Source: CAZUGO01 sp964619935
GTDB lineage: Bacteria > Planctomycetota > Phycisphaerae > UBA1845 > CAIVHJ01
Direction: 5' to 3'
DNA length: 64,000 bases
Assembly: GCA_964619935.1 (NCBI GenBank)
Contig: CAZUGO010000054.1
Coordinates: forward strand, 45,272 to 109,271
The notes under the pieces were generated by a model that was given only the letters and a program-made list of their open reading frames with translations, ran no database searches and was not told where the DNA came from. Shown here piece by piece: positions 1-8,808 of the stretch (position 1 is its first letter; the number at the start of each line of letters is the position of its first letter). The translations under genes were made by a program, and so were the position numbers.

Positions 1-47
1 TGGTCTGCGGACCCTGGACGCCGCTTCTTACGCGGTTTGCGAGGCAC
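1..47 (-). CDS. 5' end of an unidentified gene running off the left edge
   Basis: A GTG codon at 47 reading leftward is preceded by AAGGA with a six-base spacer, a good ribosome binding site. The visible 15 residues are strongly basic (M-P-R-K-P-R-K-K-R-R-P). A basic N-terminal tail suits many nucleic-acid-binding proteins, but nothing more can be said. It follows the Rieske gene on the same strand with a 33-base gap, so it could share its transcript. The assignment rests on the start signal alone. Confidence 0.35.
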   Translation of the reverse strand, partial: MPRKPRKKRRPGSAD

Positions 48-80
48 GTTGAATCCTTGCTTCCGGCGCGGGCGTGCACC

Positions 81-428
81 CTAAAAATCGCGGCGCGGGG
101 GCGGTGGGATGGGCAGCGGCTGGGAGACGTCGACCAGCAGATCGGGTCCCTGGACCTGGCAGGCGTAGCGCCTGAGAAACACATCGTGGGTACCCACGCA
201 ATGTCCGGTCAGCAGGTTGAACTTCCAGCGGTGCAGCGGACAGAGCACCACGGCGCGGTGCAGCGTGCCGGCTGAGAGGTTGCCGCCGGCGTGGGGGCAG
301 CGGTTGTCGCTGACCACATAACGATCCGGATGCTCCAGGTGAAACACCGCCAGCTCCAGGTCGTGATGGCGCACGAACACGCGGTGTCCGGGGGGGCAGT
401 GGTCGGTCGCGATGATTCGCTCAAACAT
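81..428 (-). CDS. Rieske [2Fe-2S] ferredoxin-like protein
   Basis: This is a 115-residue single-domain Rieske protein. The two cluster-binding boxes are visible as C44-P-H46 and C63-P-L-H66, spaced as in soluble Rieske ferredoxins and NirD-like subunits. There is no signal peptide or membrane segment, so it is probably a cytoplasmic electron carrier. The partner oxidoreductase is not in the window. The gene lies 96 bases downstream of sucC on the same strand and could be co-transcribed with it. The family call is secure; the specific redox partner is unknown. Confidence 0.88.
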   Translation of the reverse strand: MFERIIATDHCPPGHRVFVRHHDLELAVFHLEHPDRYVVSDNRCPHAGGNLSAGTLHRAVVLCPLHRWKFNLLTGHCVGTHDVFLRRYACQVQGPDLLVDVSQPLPIPPPPRRDF

Positions 429-524
429 GGCGGTCGCCGGTCTCAGGGCATGGGCGGCCAGTGGTCTGGTACGCGGGCCTGAACGTGGGTCCGCCTGGCG
501 CCGCGGCCGGCGGCCGGACCGCGG

Positions 525-1685
525 TCACACCGCGGCACAGACCTTCCGGGCGGCGTCGGTCAGATCATTGGCGGTGATCAGTCCGGCAATCTCGGCGTGC
601 CGCAGCATGTCCCGGGCTTTCTCGACGTTGGTCCCTTCCAGGCGAACCACCACGGGCACCTTGAAGCCGATCTGTCTTCCGGCCTGGATCAGGGCATCGG
701 CGATGACGTCGCACTTGGCGATGCCGCCGAAGATGTTCACCAGGATGCCTTTGACGCGGTCGTCACTCAGGATGATCTTGAACGCCTCCACCGCGCCGGT
801 GGTGGTCACGCTGCCGCCGACGTCCAGAAAGTTGGCCGGTTCGCCGCCGTGCAGCTTGATGATATCCATGGTGCTCATGGCCAGTCCGGCGCCATTGACC
901 AGGCAGCCGATGGTGCCGTCGAGGGCGATGTAGGACAGGTTGTGGGCACGGGCGCGGATTTCGCTGGGGTGGTCTTCTGCGGGATCGTGCATGCTCTGGA
1001 GGTCCGGATGCCGGAACGCGGCGTTGTCGTCGAAGGTCATCTTGGCATCGATGGCCAGGATTTCGCCGGCAGGGGTCCGCACCAGCGGGTTGATCTCGGC
1101 CAGGGAGCAGTCATACTTCACGAACAGCTCGGCCAGCCCGTTGAGCACTTTGCGGACGGCGGCTGACTCGGACTTCTCACGAAAGCCCAGCGCCTGGATC
1201 AGATTGGCAGTCTGGAAGGGCAGCAGCCCCAGGTGTGGATGCAGCCACTCCTTGACGATGGCGCCCGGGTTGCAGGCGGCAACCTCTTCGATCTCCACGC
1301 CGCCTTCGCGGCTGACCATCATCACCGGCGTGGACCGGGCCCGGTCGATGACCATGCCGACGTAGTATTCGCGATCGATGTCCACCGCCGAGGCGATGAG
1401 CAGCCGTTTGACGGCGATGCCGTCGGGGCCGGTTTGTTTGCTGACCATGCGGTTTGCGAGCATGAATTCGGCGGCCTGCCGGACCTGGTCGGCGCTGCGG
1501 CACAGTTTGACAAAACCGGCTTTTCCGCGGCCGCCGGCGAAGACCTGGGCCTTGACCACCACCCCACCGCCGATGCGGTCGTACGCAGCGGCGACTTGTT
1601 CCGCCCCGCTGACCGTTTCCGAAGGGGGCACCGGAACGCCGAATCGTTCCAGGAGTCCACGAGCCTGGTATTCATGGATACGCAT
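525..1685 (-). CDS. sucC: succinate-CoA ligase subunit beta
   Basis: The protein has 386 residues, the normal length for SucC. It forms the ATP-grasp subunit that, with SucD, interconverts succinyl-CoA and succinate with nucleotide phosphorylation in the TCA cycle. Visible motifs are the N-terminal ATP-grasp segment with GGRGKAG, the metal-binding region EINPLV near residue 200, and the C-terminal ligase domain with VNGAGLAMSTMD and VNIFGGIAKCD. An AAGGA box lies about 10 bases before the ATG. No sucD is adjacent on the side that is visible, which is unusual because sucCD normally form one operon. Confidence 0.95.
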   Translation of the reverse strand: MRIHEYQARGLLERFGVPVPPSETVSGAEQVAAAYDRIGGGVVVKAQVFAGGRGKAGFVKLCRSADQVRQAAEFMLANRMVSKQTGPDGIAVKRLLIASAVDIDREYYVGMVIDRARSTPVMMVSREGGVEIEEVAACNPGAIVKEWLHPHLGLLPFQTANLIQALGFREKSESAAVRKVLNGLAELFVKYDCSLAEINPLVRTPAGEILAIDAKMTFDDNAAFRHPDLQSMHDPAEDHPSEIRARAHNLSYIALDGTIGCLVNGAGLAMSTMDIIKLHGGEPANFLDVGGSVTTTGAVEAFKIILSDDRVKGILVNIFGGIAKCDVIADALIQAGRQIGFKVPVVVRLEGTNVEKARDMLRHAEIAGLITANDLTDAARKVCAAV

Positions 1686-1770
1686 TGCAATGGGTTCCTT
1701 GCCGCCCTGCGGCCGTGTGGCGAGGTTCGTGCCATGATTGTGCGGGGCGGACCGGCGATGTCAAGCGCCC

Positions 1771-1812
1771 AAAAGAGAAACGGCGGCCGGCATCCAAAGC
1801 GCCGGCCGCCGT
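1771..1812 (-). terminator. Rho-independent terminator after the P-domain gene
   Basis: A perfect 12-base-pair stem (ACGGCGGCCGGC with its complement, 1780-1791 and 1801-1812) encloses a nine-base loop. Read on the minus strand it is followed by a T-rich tract (TTTCTCTTTT). It lies 26 bases beyond the stop of the secreted protein gene and separates it from sucC. Confidence 0.85.
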
Positions 1813-1837
1813 TGTAACGGCAAGGAGCAAGGTGTGC

Positions 1838-3394
1838 TTACGGAGTGAACGTGATCGACCACGCATTCAGGTTGCCGGTATCGGCGCCCGCGCCATCGGT
1901 CACGTTCAAGGTCCAGGCCCCGGCGGAGCTTTGACCGTCGAAGGTGCTCAGCGGGCTATTCGGCGTGAAGGAGCCCGCCAGATTGTCGAAACAGGCCGCT
2001 TCGATCGGCCCGGAACCGCCTTCGTCATCCAGAACGACGGCGGGGTAATTGTTCGCCGAGCAGCCACAGCAGAAACCCGGACCGCAGCCGTCGGCCGCCA
2101 GGCCGGGCCGGCGAACCAGCTCGACGGCGGCACCGCCATCATGGGACAGGGTCACGCAGAGGTCGCCCACCCACGTGTGGCTGATGTCGACCCCGACATT
2201 GACGTCACTCAACGGGAAAGCCAGACCCATGATCAGGGTGTCGCTGACGCCGGCGGCATCGTTATCGGGGATGGCCAGGTCCGGCGTGGAGGTCAGCGTG
2301 ACGGGCTTCGTGGGGCCGCAGTCACAGTTCTCGTCCAGGGCCGCCTCGTCGGCGCAGACGTCGTCCCAGACGGTGCTGCAGCAGAACGGATCCGCTGCGC
2401 ACACCGAAGTGCAGCAGCCGGCGTCCTCACAGTAGGGCGTGTCGCCACCCACGCAGCAGTCACCGGTCCCGGGGACACCGCAGGCCGGCTGAGCCGGGCA
2501 ACCGCAGGCCGGGTCGGCTTGAGCTTGGGAGGCGCAAACCTCATCCCACTCGGTGTCGCAGCAGAACGGATCGGCCGCGCACACCGACGAACAGCAATTG
2601 GCGTCGTCACAGCCGGGCGTCCCGTTGGGCTCGCAGCACTCGCCGTCGCCGGGGCAATTGTCGATCGGTTCCTCACAGTTGACGTTGAACAGGAACAGAT
2701 CGGTCTGGCCCATGTCGTTCTTGCAGACCAGGGCCCAGGGACCGCAGTTGAGATCGCCGGCCCAGAAGGGGATCCCGAAGGGGCTGGTGATGGCCGTGCC
2801 CGACGGCGGGTTCAACTCGAAGCCGTGGTTCACGGCTTTGAGCGGGGCACCGGCGAACAGTGGAAAGGCGATGAACGACACCTGGTGGGCCAGCACGCCG
2901 CCGGAGTAATAGAACCAATAGCTCTCATCCTTGAACGTGGCAATCTCGACCCGGTTGGTCGGTTGGGCGTTCGGGCTGAGAATGTGGCACATGATGTCGG
3001 CCGGCGGCAGGTCGTCGTTGAGCGCACCGCCGGATTGCGGCTCCGAGAACACCGGGCCGCCCTTGGCGGAGCGCTGCCCGATGCCAAGCTCACGATGCAG
3101 CAGGCGCTTGTCCGCAGCGCTCAGGGCACCGGGGGCCTGAGTTTCGATGTTGCTGATGATCTCGCCAACACTGAGCGGGCGCTGTTCGACGGGCTGCTGG
3201 GGCTGAGGGTCGTCCAGCCCGTTGAGGCCCAGGCTTTTTAGCTTCTCGAGCGACGCGCTGGAATTGACGGTGGCCAATGGCTTGGGCTTGACCGGGTTCC
3301 GCTGGTCCGCATTCACCAGGGCCGAGACGCCGACCAATGCCCCACAGGCCACCAGACCCACTAGTGCAAACAGTTTCAGATCGTGTTTCTGCAT
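1838..3394 (-). CDS. secreted cysteine-rich protein with C-terminal P/Homo B domain
   Basis: From the ATG at 3394, which has a GAAAGGAAAG ribosome site, the protein has 518 residues. The N-terminus is a signal peptide (basic MQKHDLK, then a hydrophobic stretch). The middle carries two copies of a cysteine-dense repeat around 270-360, each with CCSSVCAADPFCC-like spacing and a W-D-x-V-C-A motif. The last 150 residues match the proprotein-convertase P domain fold (HTWVGDLCVTLSHDG, ending AWTLNVTDGAG and WSITF). No protease catalytic domain is present, so it is probably an extracellular structural or adhesive protein. This combination is typical of planctomycete secretomes. An upstream in-frame ATG at 3478 is less likely because it would precede the signal peptide. 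Confidence 0.85.
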   Translation of the reverse strand: MQKHDLKLFALVGLVACGALVGVSALVNADQRNPVKPKPLATVNSSASLEKLKSLGLNGLDDPQPQQPVEQRPLSVGEIISNIETQAPGALSAADKRLLHRELGIGQRSAKGGPVFSEPQSGGALNDDLPPADIMCHILSPNAQPTNRVEIATFKDESYWFYYSGGVLAHQVSFIAFPLFAGAPLKAVNHGFELNPPSGTAITSPFGIPFWAGDLNCGPWALVCKNDMGQTDLFLFNVNCEEPIDNCPGDGECCEPNGTPGCDDANCCSSVCAADPFCCDTEWDEVCASQAQADPACGCPAQPACGVPGTGDCCVGGDTPYCEDAGCCTSVCAADPFCCSTVWDDVCADEAALDENCDCGPTKPVTLTSTPDLAIPDNDAAGVSDTLIMGLAFPLSDVNVGVDISHTWVGDLCVTLSHDGGAAVELVRRPGLAADGCGPGFCCGCSANNYPAVVLDDEGGSGPIEAACFDNLAGSFTPNSPLSTFDGQSSAGAWTLNVTDGAGADTGNLNAWSITFTP

Positions 3395-4039
3395 CGTTCT
3401 TTCCTTTCGATACGTTAACTCGCAGTGTATCGCGTCGGTCTTGGAACTCCCACGATATTTCCGGATCGTCCAACACAATCAGCCCAGCCGATCTGCGTGG
3501 ACCCGCTTGATTGATCTCCCAACCCAAGTCTCAAGGTCGATTCCGGTCGACCGCGGAACCATCCGCCCGCGGGAAACCAGCGACCCCTACATGCGTAGAC
3601 AATCCGGGAGCAGGGCAACTCTGCGCAGCCGAGTGAACAAGACCCATAGGCAGAAACGTCGACGGAATCACCGCTTGCTCTCTCCGGAGATGAATTGGCC
3701 GCGCTGTCCTTGCACCTCGACCGGCAGCCAATTCGCGTGATTTGGAATCCCTCCCTTTGTGGATGGGGCTTCCGTCTAGCTGGGGCGCATCATATGGTCC
3801 CCGCCCGGCCGTGTCAACCAGAACCCTAATGCCGGGCCAACCCCCAGGATTCGGCTAGCGCTTGTGGACGTTGAGGTTAGGAAGGCGACGGATCCAGGTG
3901 AGGTAATGAACTTCACTCTGGCTTTACACCTTGTGGGTGGGGGGGCATGGGCCGGCCGACTGGGCATGCCCCCCCCCAGGAACCGCCTGCCACGGAGCCC
4001 AGCGGCATCTGCTGCCCGCAGATTGGCCGGGCCCTGGCC
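3395..4039. other. intergenic stretch without a recognisable gene
   Basis: These 645 bases separate the divergent P-domain gene and rplM. I see no ORF with a convincing start or recognisable product on either strand. The right end holds the long GC-rich hairpin listed separately. The promoter of the P-domain gene should be here but no clear minus-strand hexamer pair stands out. Confidence 0.5.
3939..3975 (+). promoter_or_regulatory. GC-rich hairpin upstream of rplM
   Basis: Eleven-base arms pair perfectly: seven G followed by CATG at 3939-3949, and CATG followed by seven C at 3965-3975, with a 15-base loop. It sits about 65 bases before the rplM -35 box, so it is upstream of the predicted transcript rather than in its leader. 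No T-tract follows, so a role as an intrinsic terminator is doubtful. Confidence 0.45.
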
Positions 4040-4067
4040 TTGAAATGCGCCGTATCAGGGTTATACT
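4040..4067 (+). promoter_or_regulatory. sigma-70-type promoter of rplM-rpsI
   Basis: A TTGAAA box at 4040-4045 is followed by a 16-base spacer and TATACT at 4062-4067; each hexamer matches the consensus at five of six positions. It lies 45 bases before the rplM ATG, a normal distance for a ribosomal protein operon. Confidence 0.65.
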
Positions 4068-4111
4068 GCCAAATCCTACTTTCTTGGGTCGCGACTGAAT
4101 GCGGGAATGCC

Positions 4112-4567
4112 ATGGCGATTAATGCGAATCAAAAAACCACCTTGCTGACGCCCCAGACGGTCAAGCATCGCTGGTTTCATGTGGATGCGGCGGACCAGGT
4201 CCTCGGCCGACTGGCCACCCGGATCGCGACCGTGCTGATGGGCAAACACAAGCCCAACTACACACGGCACGTGGACTCGGGCGACTATGTCGTGGTGACC
4301 AATTGCGAGCAGGTCGTGGTCACCGGGAACAAACTGTCCCAGACCACCCACGACACCTATTCCCATTACCCCGGCGGCCTGCGGCGTACTCCTCGGGCGC
4401 GGATCTTCGACCAGCATCCGGAGCGGTTGGTGGCGCTTGCCGTCAAGCGCATGCTGCCCAAGAACGCGCTGGGCCGCCACATGTTCTCCAAGCTGAAGAC
4501 CTATCGCGGGAGCGACCATCCGCACCAGGCGCAGCAACCCAGTCCCTTGGCCTTCAAGCGTGCATGA
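4112..4567 (+). CDS. rplM: 50S ribosomal protein L13
   Basis: The protein has 151 residues from the ATG at 4112, the usual bacterial L13 length plus a few terminal residues. The order of conserved blocks is typical: WFHVDAADQVLGRLA, GDYVVVTNCEQVVVTG, YPGGLRR, AVKRMLPKN and LGRHMFSKLKTY. It binds 23S rRNA in the large subunit and helps early assembly. Its stop overlaps a possible rpsI ATG, and the pair forms the standard rplM-rpsI operon. Longer upstream in-frame starts were rejected because they precede the promoter. Confidence 0.97.
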   Translation: MAINANQKTTLLTPQTVKHRWFHVDAADQVLGRLATRIATVLMGKHKPNYTRHVDSGDYVVVTNCEQVVVTGNKLSQTTHDTYSHYPGGLRRTPRARIFDQHPERLVALAVKRMLPKNALGRHMFSKLKTYRGSDHPHQAQQPSPLAFKRA

Positions 4568-4581
4568 AGGAGTTTGTTCCC

Positions 4582-5052
4582 GTGACCGATGTACCACAGA
4601 CAACTGCCGCCAGTCCCGAGACCAGTAAATCCAAGGCGGTGACCATCCCGGATCCCGACCCCAAGAAGCGCTGGTTCTGGGGCACCGGCCGGCGAAAGCG
4701 CGCCGTGGCCCGCGTGCGGATTCGACCGGGCGATGGCAAGTTCGTGATCAACACCCGCGAGGTGGATCACTATTTCACCCAGCCCCAGGATCGCCAGGCG
4801 GTGATGGCGCCGTTGAAGGCCACCGAGAACCTCGGACGCGTCGATGTCTACGTCAACGTCGGCGGCGGAGGATCCACCGGTCAAGCGGGCGCGATCATGC
4901 TCGGACTGGGCCGGGCTTTGAAGCTGGCCAACCCCGACTATCTGCCGATCCTACGGGAGCGCGGATTCCTGACCCGCGATTCGCGGATGGTCGAGCGCAA
5001 GAAGTACGGTCAGAGCGGCGCCCGCCGCCGATTCCAGTTCTCCAAGCGGTAG
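4582..5052 (+). CDS. rpsI: 30S ribosomal protein S9
   Basis: S9 is recognised by GTGRRKRAVARVRI, the GGGGSTGQAGA segment and the basic tail ending F-S-K-R, which contacts tRNA in the P site. From GTG at 4582 it has 156 residues. That start has AAGGAG nine bases upstream. An alternative ATG at 4564 overlaps the rplM stop as ATGA and would add six residues. The GTG is preferred on the ribosome site. It carries an extra N-terminal tail of about 25 residues rich in S, T and P compared with short S9 proteins. A terminator follows. Confidence 0.96.
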   Translation: MTDVPQTTAASPETSKSKAVTIPDPDPKKRWFWGTGRRKRAVARVRIRPGDGKFVINTREVDHYFTQPQDRQAVMAPLKATENLGRVDVYVNVGGGGSTGQAGAIMLGLGRALKLANPDYLPILRERGFLTRDSRMVERKKYGQSGARRRFQFSKR

Positions 5053-5079
5053 TGGCATTTGGCGAGCATCGATCCCAAG

Positions 5080-5106
5080 CCCACGGTTTTCCCCGTGGGT
5101 TTTTTT
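5080..5106 (+). terminator. Rho-independent terminator of rplM-rpsI
   Basis: CCCACGG (5080-5086) pairs with CCGTGGG (5093-5099) around a six-base loop, followed by seven T (5100-5106). It lies 27 bases after rpsI. It overlaps an N-terminal extension of the next reading frame, which is why the later start at 5125 is chosen for that gene. Confidence 0.9.
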
Positions 5107-5124
5107 ATGGTGGAGCATTCCGGC

Positions 5125-6825
5125 ATGCGTGCCTCGGCGGCGGTCTGGTGTGTTTTGGTGCTGCTGGTCTGCGACCGCGGCCTGGCAGGAGACCGCACCA
5201 GCAGCCGGCCATTTGCCAGCCGTTCGGAGGTCATTGCCCGCCATGGAATGGCCGCCACCAGTCATCCGCTGGCCACCCAGATCGCGTTGGAGGTGCTCAA
5301 GGGCGGCGGCAGCGCCGTGGATGCGGCCATCGCCGCTAACGCGGCCCTCGGCTTGATGGAGCCCACCGGCAGCGGCATCGGGGGCGATCTGTTTGCCTTG
5401 GTGTGGGATGCCCGCACCCGGCGGCTCTACGGGCTGAATGCCAGCGGGCGCTCGCCGCGGGGTTTGACGGTGCAGCACTTTCGCGATCAGGGTCTTTCGG
5501 CGGTCCCGGATTTCGGGCCGCTGCCTGTGACCGTGCCGGGGTGCGTGGACGGCTGGTTCGAACTGCATCGCCGCTTCGGCAAGCTGCCGATGACCGCCGT
5601 GTTGGAGCCGGCAGTGCGGTACGCCCGCGAGGGCTTTCCGGTCAGCGAGCTGATCGCCACCTACTGGGCCATCGGCGGCCAGCGCTTGCGCGACTACCCC
5701 AACTTCGCCGCCACCTACTTGCCCAACGGCAAAGCCCCGGCCAAGGGCGAGCTGTTTCGAAATCCGGATCTGGCCCGGACCTACGAGCAGATTGCCCGCG
5801 AGGGGCGCGACGTGTTCTACCGCGGGGTCCTGGCCGAGCAGATGGACGCCTTCTTTCGCAAGCACGGCTGCTACCTGCGGCTGGACGATCTGGCCGCCCA
5901 TCGTTCCACCTGGGTGGATCCGCTGGCGGTCAATTATCGCGGGTACGACGTCTGGGAGTTGCCGCCCAACGGCCAGGGCATCGCCGTGCTGCAGATGCTG
6001 AATCTGTTGCAGCCCCATGATCTGGCAGCGATGGGCCACAACAGCGCCGCGACGCTGCACCTGATGATCGAGACCAAGAAGATCGTGTTCGAAGATCGCG
6101 CCCGCTTCTATGCCGATCCGGATTTCGCCCGGATCCCGCTGTCGGAACTGATCTCCACCTCGTATGCCGCTCAGCGGGCCCGGCTGTTTGATCCGCAGAA
6201 AGTGTTGCGATCGATTGCGCCGGGTCATCCGGGGCTGTCCGACGGCGACACCGTGTACCTCACCGTCGGCGACCGCCAGCGCAATATGGTCTCGTTGATC
6301 CAAAGCAACTATCGAGGCTTTGGTTCCGGCCTGGTTCCGGACGGGCTGGGGTTCTGCTTGCAGGATCGCGGGGCGTTGTTCAGTTTGCAGGACGGCCACC
6401 CCAATGTCTACGAGCCCGGCAAGCGGCCCTTTCACACCATCATTCCCGGATTTGTGACCCGTGACGGAGCGCCGTTCCTGAGCTTCGGGGTCATGGGTGG
6501 GGACATGCAGCCCCAGGGTCACGTCCAGGTGTTGTGCAACCTCCTCGATTTCGGCATGAACCTGCAGGAAGCCGGCGACGCCGCCCGCTGGTACCACCGC
6601 GACAGCAGCGAACCCACCGGCACGTCCATGACCGATGGCGGTCGGGTGGCCTTGGAGTCTGGGGTTCCGGCCCAGATCCGCGGCGCGTTGCAGCGCCTGG
6701 GGCACACCCTGTTCGAGGGGCCCGGTCTTTTCGGCGGATATCAGGCCATCCGGTACGATGCGGCAAACGATGTCTATGTCGGGGCTTCCGAGTCGCGCAA
6801 GGACGGACAGGCCGCCGGGTACTGA
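5125..6825 (+). CDS. ggt: gamma-glutamyltranspeptidase family protein
   Basis: This is an Ntn-hydrolase precursor of 566 residues, the usual length. GGT cleaves gamma-glutamyl bonds of glutathione and transfers the group to water or amino acids. The N-terminus is a signal peptide (MRASAAVWCVLVLLVC), so it acts outside the cytoplasm. Conserved segments include GGGSAVDAAIAA, GSGIGGDLFALV, the GDTVYLTVGD region whose Thr should be the autocleavage nucleophile, and FGSG. The usual TTH sequence at the nucleophile is TVY here, so activity and exact substrate need proof. The start at 5125 has GGTGGAG nine bases upstream; the frame extends further up through the rpsI terminator, which argues against earlier starts. 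Confidence 0.88.
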   Translation: MRASAAVWCVLVLLVCDRGLAGDRTSSRPFASRSEVIARHGMAATSHPLATQIALEVLKGGGSAVDAAIAANAALGLMEPTGSGIGGDLFALVWDARTRRLYGLNASGRSPRGLTVQHFRDQGLSAVPDFGPLPVTVPGCVDGWFELHRRFGKLPMTAVLEPAVRYAREGFPVSELIATYWAIGGQRLRDYPNFAATYLPNGKAPAKGELFRNPDLARTYEQIAREGRDVFYRGVLAEQMDAFFRKHGCYLRLDDLAAHRSTWVDPLAVNYRGYDVWELPPNGQGIAVLQMLNLLQPHDLAAMGHNSAATLHLMIETKKIVFEDRARFYADPDFARIPLSELISTSYAAQRARLFDPQKVLRSIAPGHPGLSDGDTVYLTVGDRQRNMVSLIQSNYRGFGSGLVPDGLGFCLQDRGALFSLQDGHPNVYEPGKRPFHTIIPGFVTRDGAPFLSFGVMGGDMQPQGHVQVLCNLLDFGMNLQEAGDAARWYHRDSSEPTGTSMTDGGRVALESGVPAQIRGALQRLGHTLFEGPGLFGGYQAIRYDAANDVYVGASESRKDGQAAGY

Positions 6826-6851
6826 GCGATCTGGGCAGCCGGCGAGCAAGC

Positions 6852-7646
6852 ATGGCCCTGTTGGACGACATGTTCTACTATCCGTCGCGGCGCTTGGCGG
6901 CGCGGCCGGAGCAGCCCTTCGAGGCCATCCACTTTCGCACCTCCGACGACGTGTTGCTATCCGGGTGGTGGTTCCCGGCGGAACCGCCGGCCCGCGGCAC
7001 CGTGGTCCACTGCCACGGCAACGCCGGAAACGTCGCCGGCCACTTCCAGCAGGTCGCGTGGTTGCCGGCATGCGGCTTTCAGGTGTTGTGCTTTGATTAT
7101 CGCGGGTACGGTGAATCCGGCGGGCGGATCAGCCGCCCGGGATCGATTCTGGACACCCACGCCGCGATCGAGGCGGCCCGGGCGCGCGGCGGATGCGACC
7201 GCGGCGGCGTCATGCTCTTCGGACAATCGCTGGGCGGCGCCGTGGCGATCGTCGCGGCGGCCGAGCGCGGCGACGTCGCAGGGGTGGCGGTCGACGGTCC
7301 GTTCAGCGAGTACCGCGCCGAGGTCCGCTGGGTGCTGCGGCGCCGCTGGTGGACTCGGGGGGTTGCCGGTGTGCTGGCCCGCGCCGGGGTCAGCCGGGGT
7401 TGCGACCCCATCGATTACGTCGCCCGGGTCGCCCCCACGCCGTTGTTCCTGATGCACGGCAAGCAAGACCGCATTTGCCCGTGGGAGATGTCGCAGGACC
7501 TGTACGACCGCGCCGGTGAACCCAAGGCCCTGTGGCTGATCCCCGAGGCGAACCACTATCAGGCCCTCGCTGAAATGGCAGACCTGGCCCGCCCCAAGCT
7601 GCTGGGCTTTTTCGATGCGTGTGCAAGCGCGGCGGCCAGCGGGTAA
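6852..7646 (+). CDS. alpha/beta hydrolase of the BEM46/ABHD13-like type
   Basis: The 264-residue protein has the complete hydrolase triad: nucleophile elbow GQSLGG, acid in MHGKQD, and His in EANHYQ near the C-terminus. The oxyanion region HCHGNAGN is also present. There is no obvious signal peptide or membrane anchor. It begins 26 bases after ggt on the same strand and may be co-transcribed with it. The substrate is unknown; the family includes esterases and thioesterases. Confidence 0.85.
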   Translation: MALLDDMFYYPSRRLAARPEQPFEAIHFRTSDDVLLSGWWFPAEPPARGTVVHCHGNAGNVAGHFQQVAWLPACGFQVLCFDYRGYGESGGRISRPGSILDTHAAIEAARARGGCDRGGVMLFGQSLGGAVAIVAAAERGDVAGVAVDGPFSEYRAEVRWVLRRRWWTRGVAGVLARAGVSRGCDPIDYVARVAPTPLFLMHGKQDRICPWEMSQDLYDRAGEPKALWLIPEANHYQALAEMADLARPKLLGFFDACASAAASG

Positions 7647-7666
7647 CCCCGCTCGCAGACGGTGGG

Positions 7667-8521
7667 TCAGGACAGTTGGGCCAGGGCGGCATCGGCGGTG
7701 TGATCGATCAAGGTGGCGATGGTCATCGGACCGACGCCGCCGGGGACCGGCGTGATTTTTGAGGCCCGCCTGGCGGCCGCGGCCGTGTCCACGTCGCCGA
7801 TGTTACCGCGATTGTAGCCGGCGTCGACGACCACGGCCCCCGGCTTGATCCAATCGCCGGCCACGAATTTGGGTTTGCCGACCGCGGCAATCAGCACGTC
7901 GGCCTGGCGAACGATGTCCGGAAGGGCCCGGGTCCGCGAGTGACACAGGGTGACGGTGGCGTGGGCGTTGATCAACATGGACGCCATCGGCCGCCCGAGG
8001 ATCGGACTGCGGCCGATGACCACGGCATAGGTTCCGTCGAGCGCCACCTGGTATTCCTCGAGCAGGCGCATGATGCCGGCCGGCGTGCAGGCCGCAAATG
8101 CCGGCAGGCCCAGAAGGGTCCGACCCAGCGACGCCGAAGTGACCCCGTCGACGTCCTTGGACAGCGGGATCGCTTCAAAAGCCGTCCGCCGATCAATCGG
8201 GCTGGGCACCGGGTGTTGAATCAAAATGCCGTGAATCTCGACATCGGCGCCCAGTTTGTCGATCTCGGCGACCAGTGCGGCGGTGGTGGTGCCCTTGGGC
8301 AAGTCCAGGCGCAGCGATTTCATGCCCACCGCTTCGCAGCGTTTCTGCTTCATGCGGACATAGGTCGCCGACGAAGGATCGTCGCCCACCAGGATGGTGG
8401 CCAGCGCTGGTGTGACGCCGAACTCCTGTTGGGCCCGGCGGACTTTCTCGGCGGCTTGGTGCAGCACCCGGCGGGCCAGTGTACCACCTTCCATCAGCAG
8501 CGCGTGGCCGGCGGATTCCAT
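7667..8521 (-). CDS. folD: bifunctional methylenetetrahydrofolate dehydrogenase/cyclohydrolase
   Basis: FolD interconverts 5,10-methylene-, methenyl- and 10-formyl-THF using NADP. The 284-residue protein has the active-site segment YVRMKQKRCEAVG with its catalytic lysine, the nucleotide motif VIGRSPILGRPMA, and the C-terminal PVPGGVGPMT signature. The ATG at 8521 is chosen because it matches the typical N-terminus; an in-frame ATG 24 bases upstream is possible. It converges with the alpha/beta hydrolase gene, leaving a 20-base gap, and is the last gene of a minus-strand run that starts at 15047. Confidence 0.96.
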   Translation of the reverse strand: MESAGHALLMEGGTLARRVLHQAAEKVRRAQQEFGVTPALATILVGDDPSSATYVRMKQKRCEAVGMKSLRLDLPKGTTTAALVAEIDKLGADVEIHGILIQHPVPSPIDRRTAFEAIPLSKDVDGVTSASLGRTLLGLPAFAACTPAGIMRLLEEYQVALDGTYAVVIGRSPILGRPMASMLINAHATVTLCHSRTRALPDIVRQADVLIAAVGKPKFVAGDWIKPGAVVVDAGYNRGNIGDVDTAAAARRASKITPVPGGVGPMTIATLIDHTADAALAQLS

Positions 8522-8739
8522 GGCCACAGAATACCGCGGCCCCACGCGGCTGTCATCACCGCTTCCGGGGCGTCAAAGGGCAGGGCGAAGGGCGTGGGAT
8601 TCAGAACCGGCCGGAGCCCCAGGTGTCCGTGACCGTTGCGCAGGTCCAACACCGGCAGATCGAGATCCAGGGCGATCCAGGCTTCCAGGTTGGCGCCCCG
8701 TGACTGTTGCCAGGATTGAGCCGCTGCCGCAGCATCCAT
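8494..8739 (-). CDS. possible small unidentified ORF upstream of folD
   Basis: An 81-residue frame starts at 8739 and overlaps the first 28 bases of folD. Part of it reads like a plausible protein (ALDLDLPVLDLRNGHGHL) but I recognise no family and see no good ribosome site. It fills the otherwise empty gap of 287 bases between the DinB gene and folD. It may be chance coding potential in GC-rich DNA. Confidence 0.2.
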   Translation of the reverse strand: MDAAAAAQSWQQSRGANLEAWIALDLDLPVLDLRNGHGHLGLRPVLNPTPFALPFDAPEAVMTAAWGRGILWPWNPPATRC

Positions 8740-8808
8740 AGGCGCGGTGCGTTCTCGCTGAGCGCGGGGGTCACCTGGGCGGTCACGGTTTCGGGTCTCC
8801 GGGGTCTT

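Noticed and set aside
4303..4563. Long N-terminal extension of the rpsI frame inside rplM
   Set aside because: It overlaps the conserved rplM coding region and the S9 homology begins only after 4564; the GTG at 4582 has a better ribosome site.
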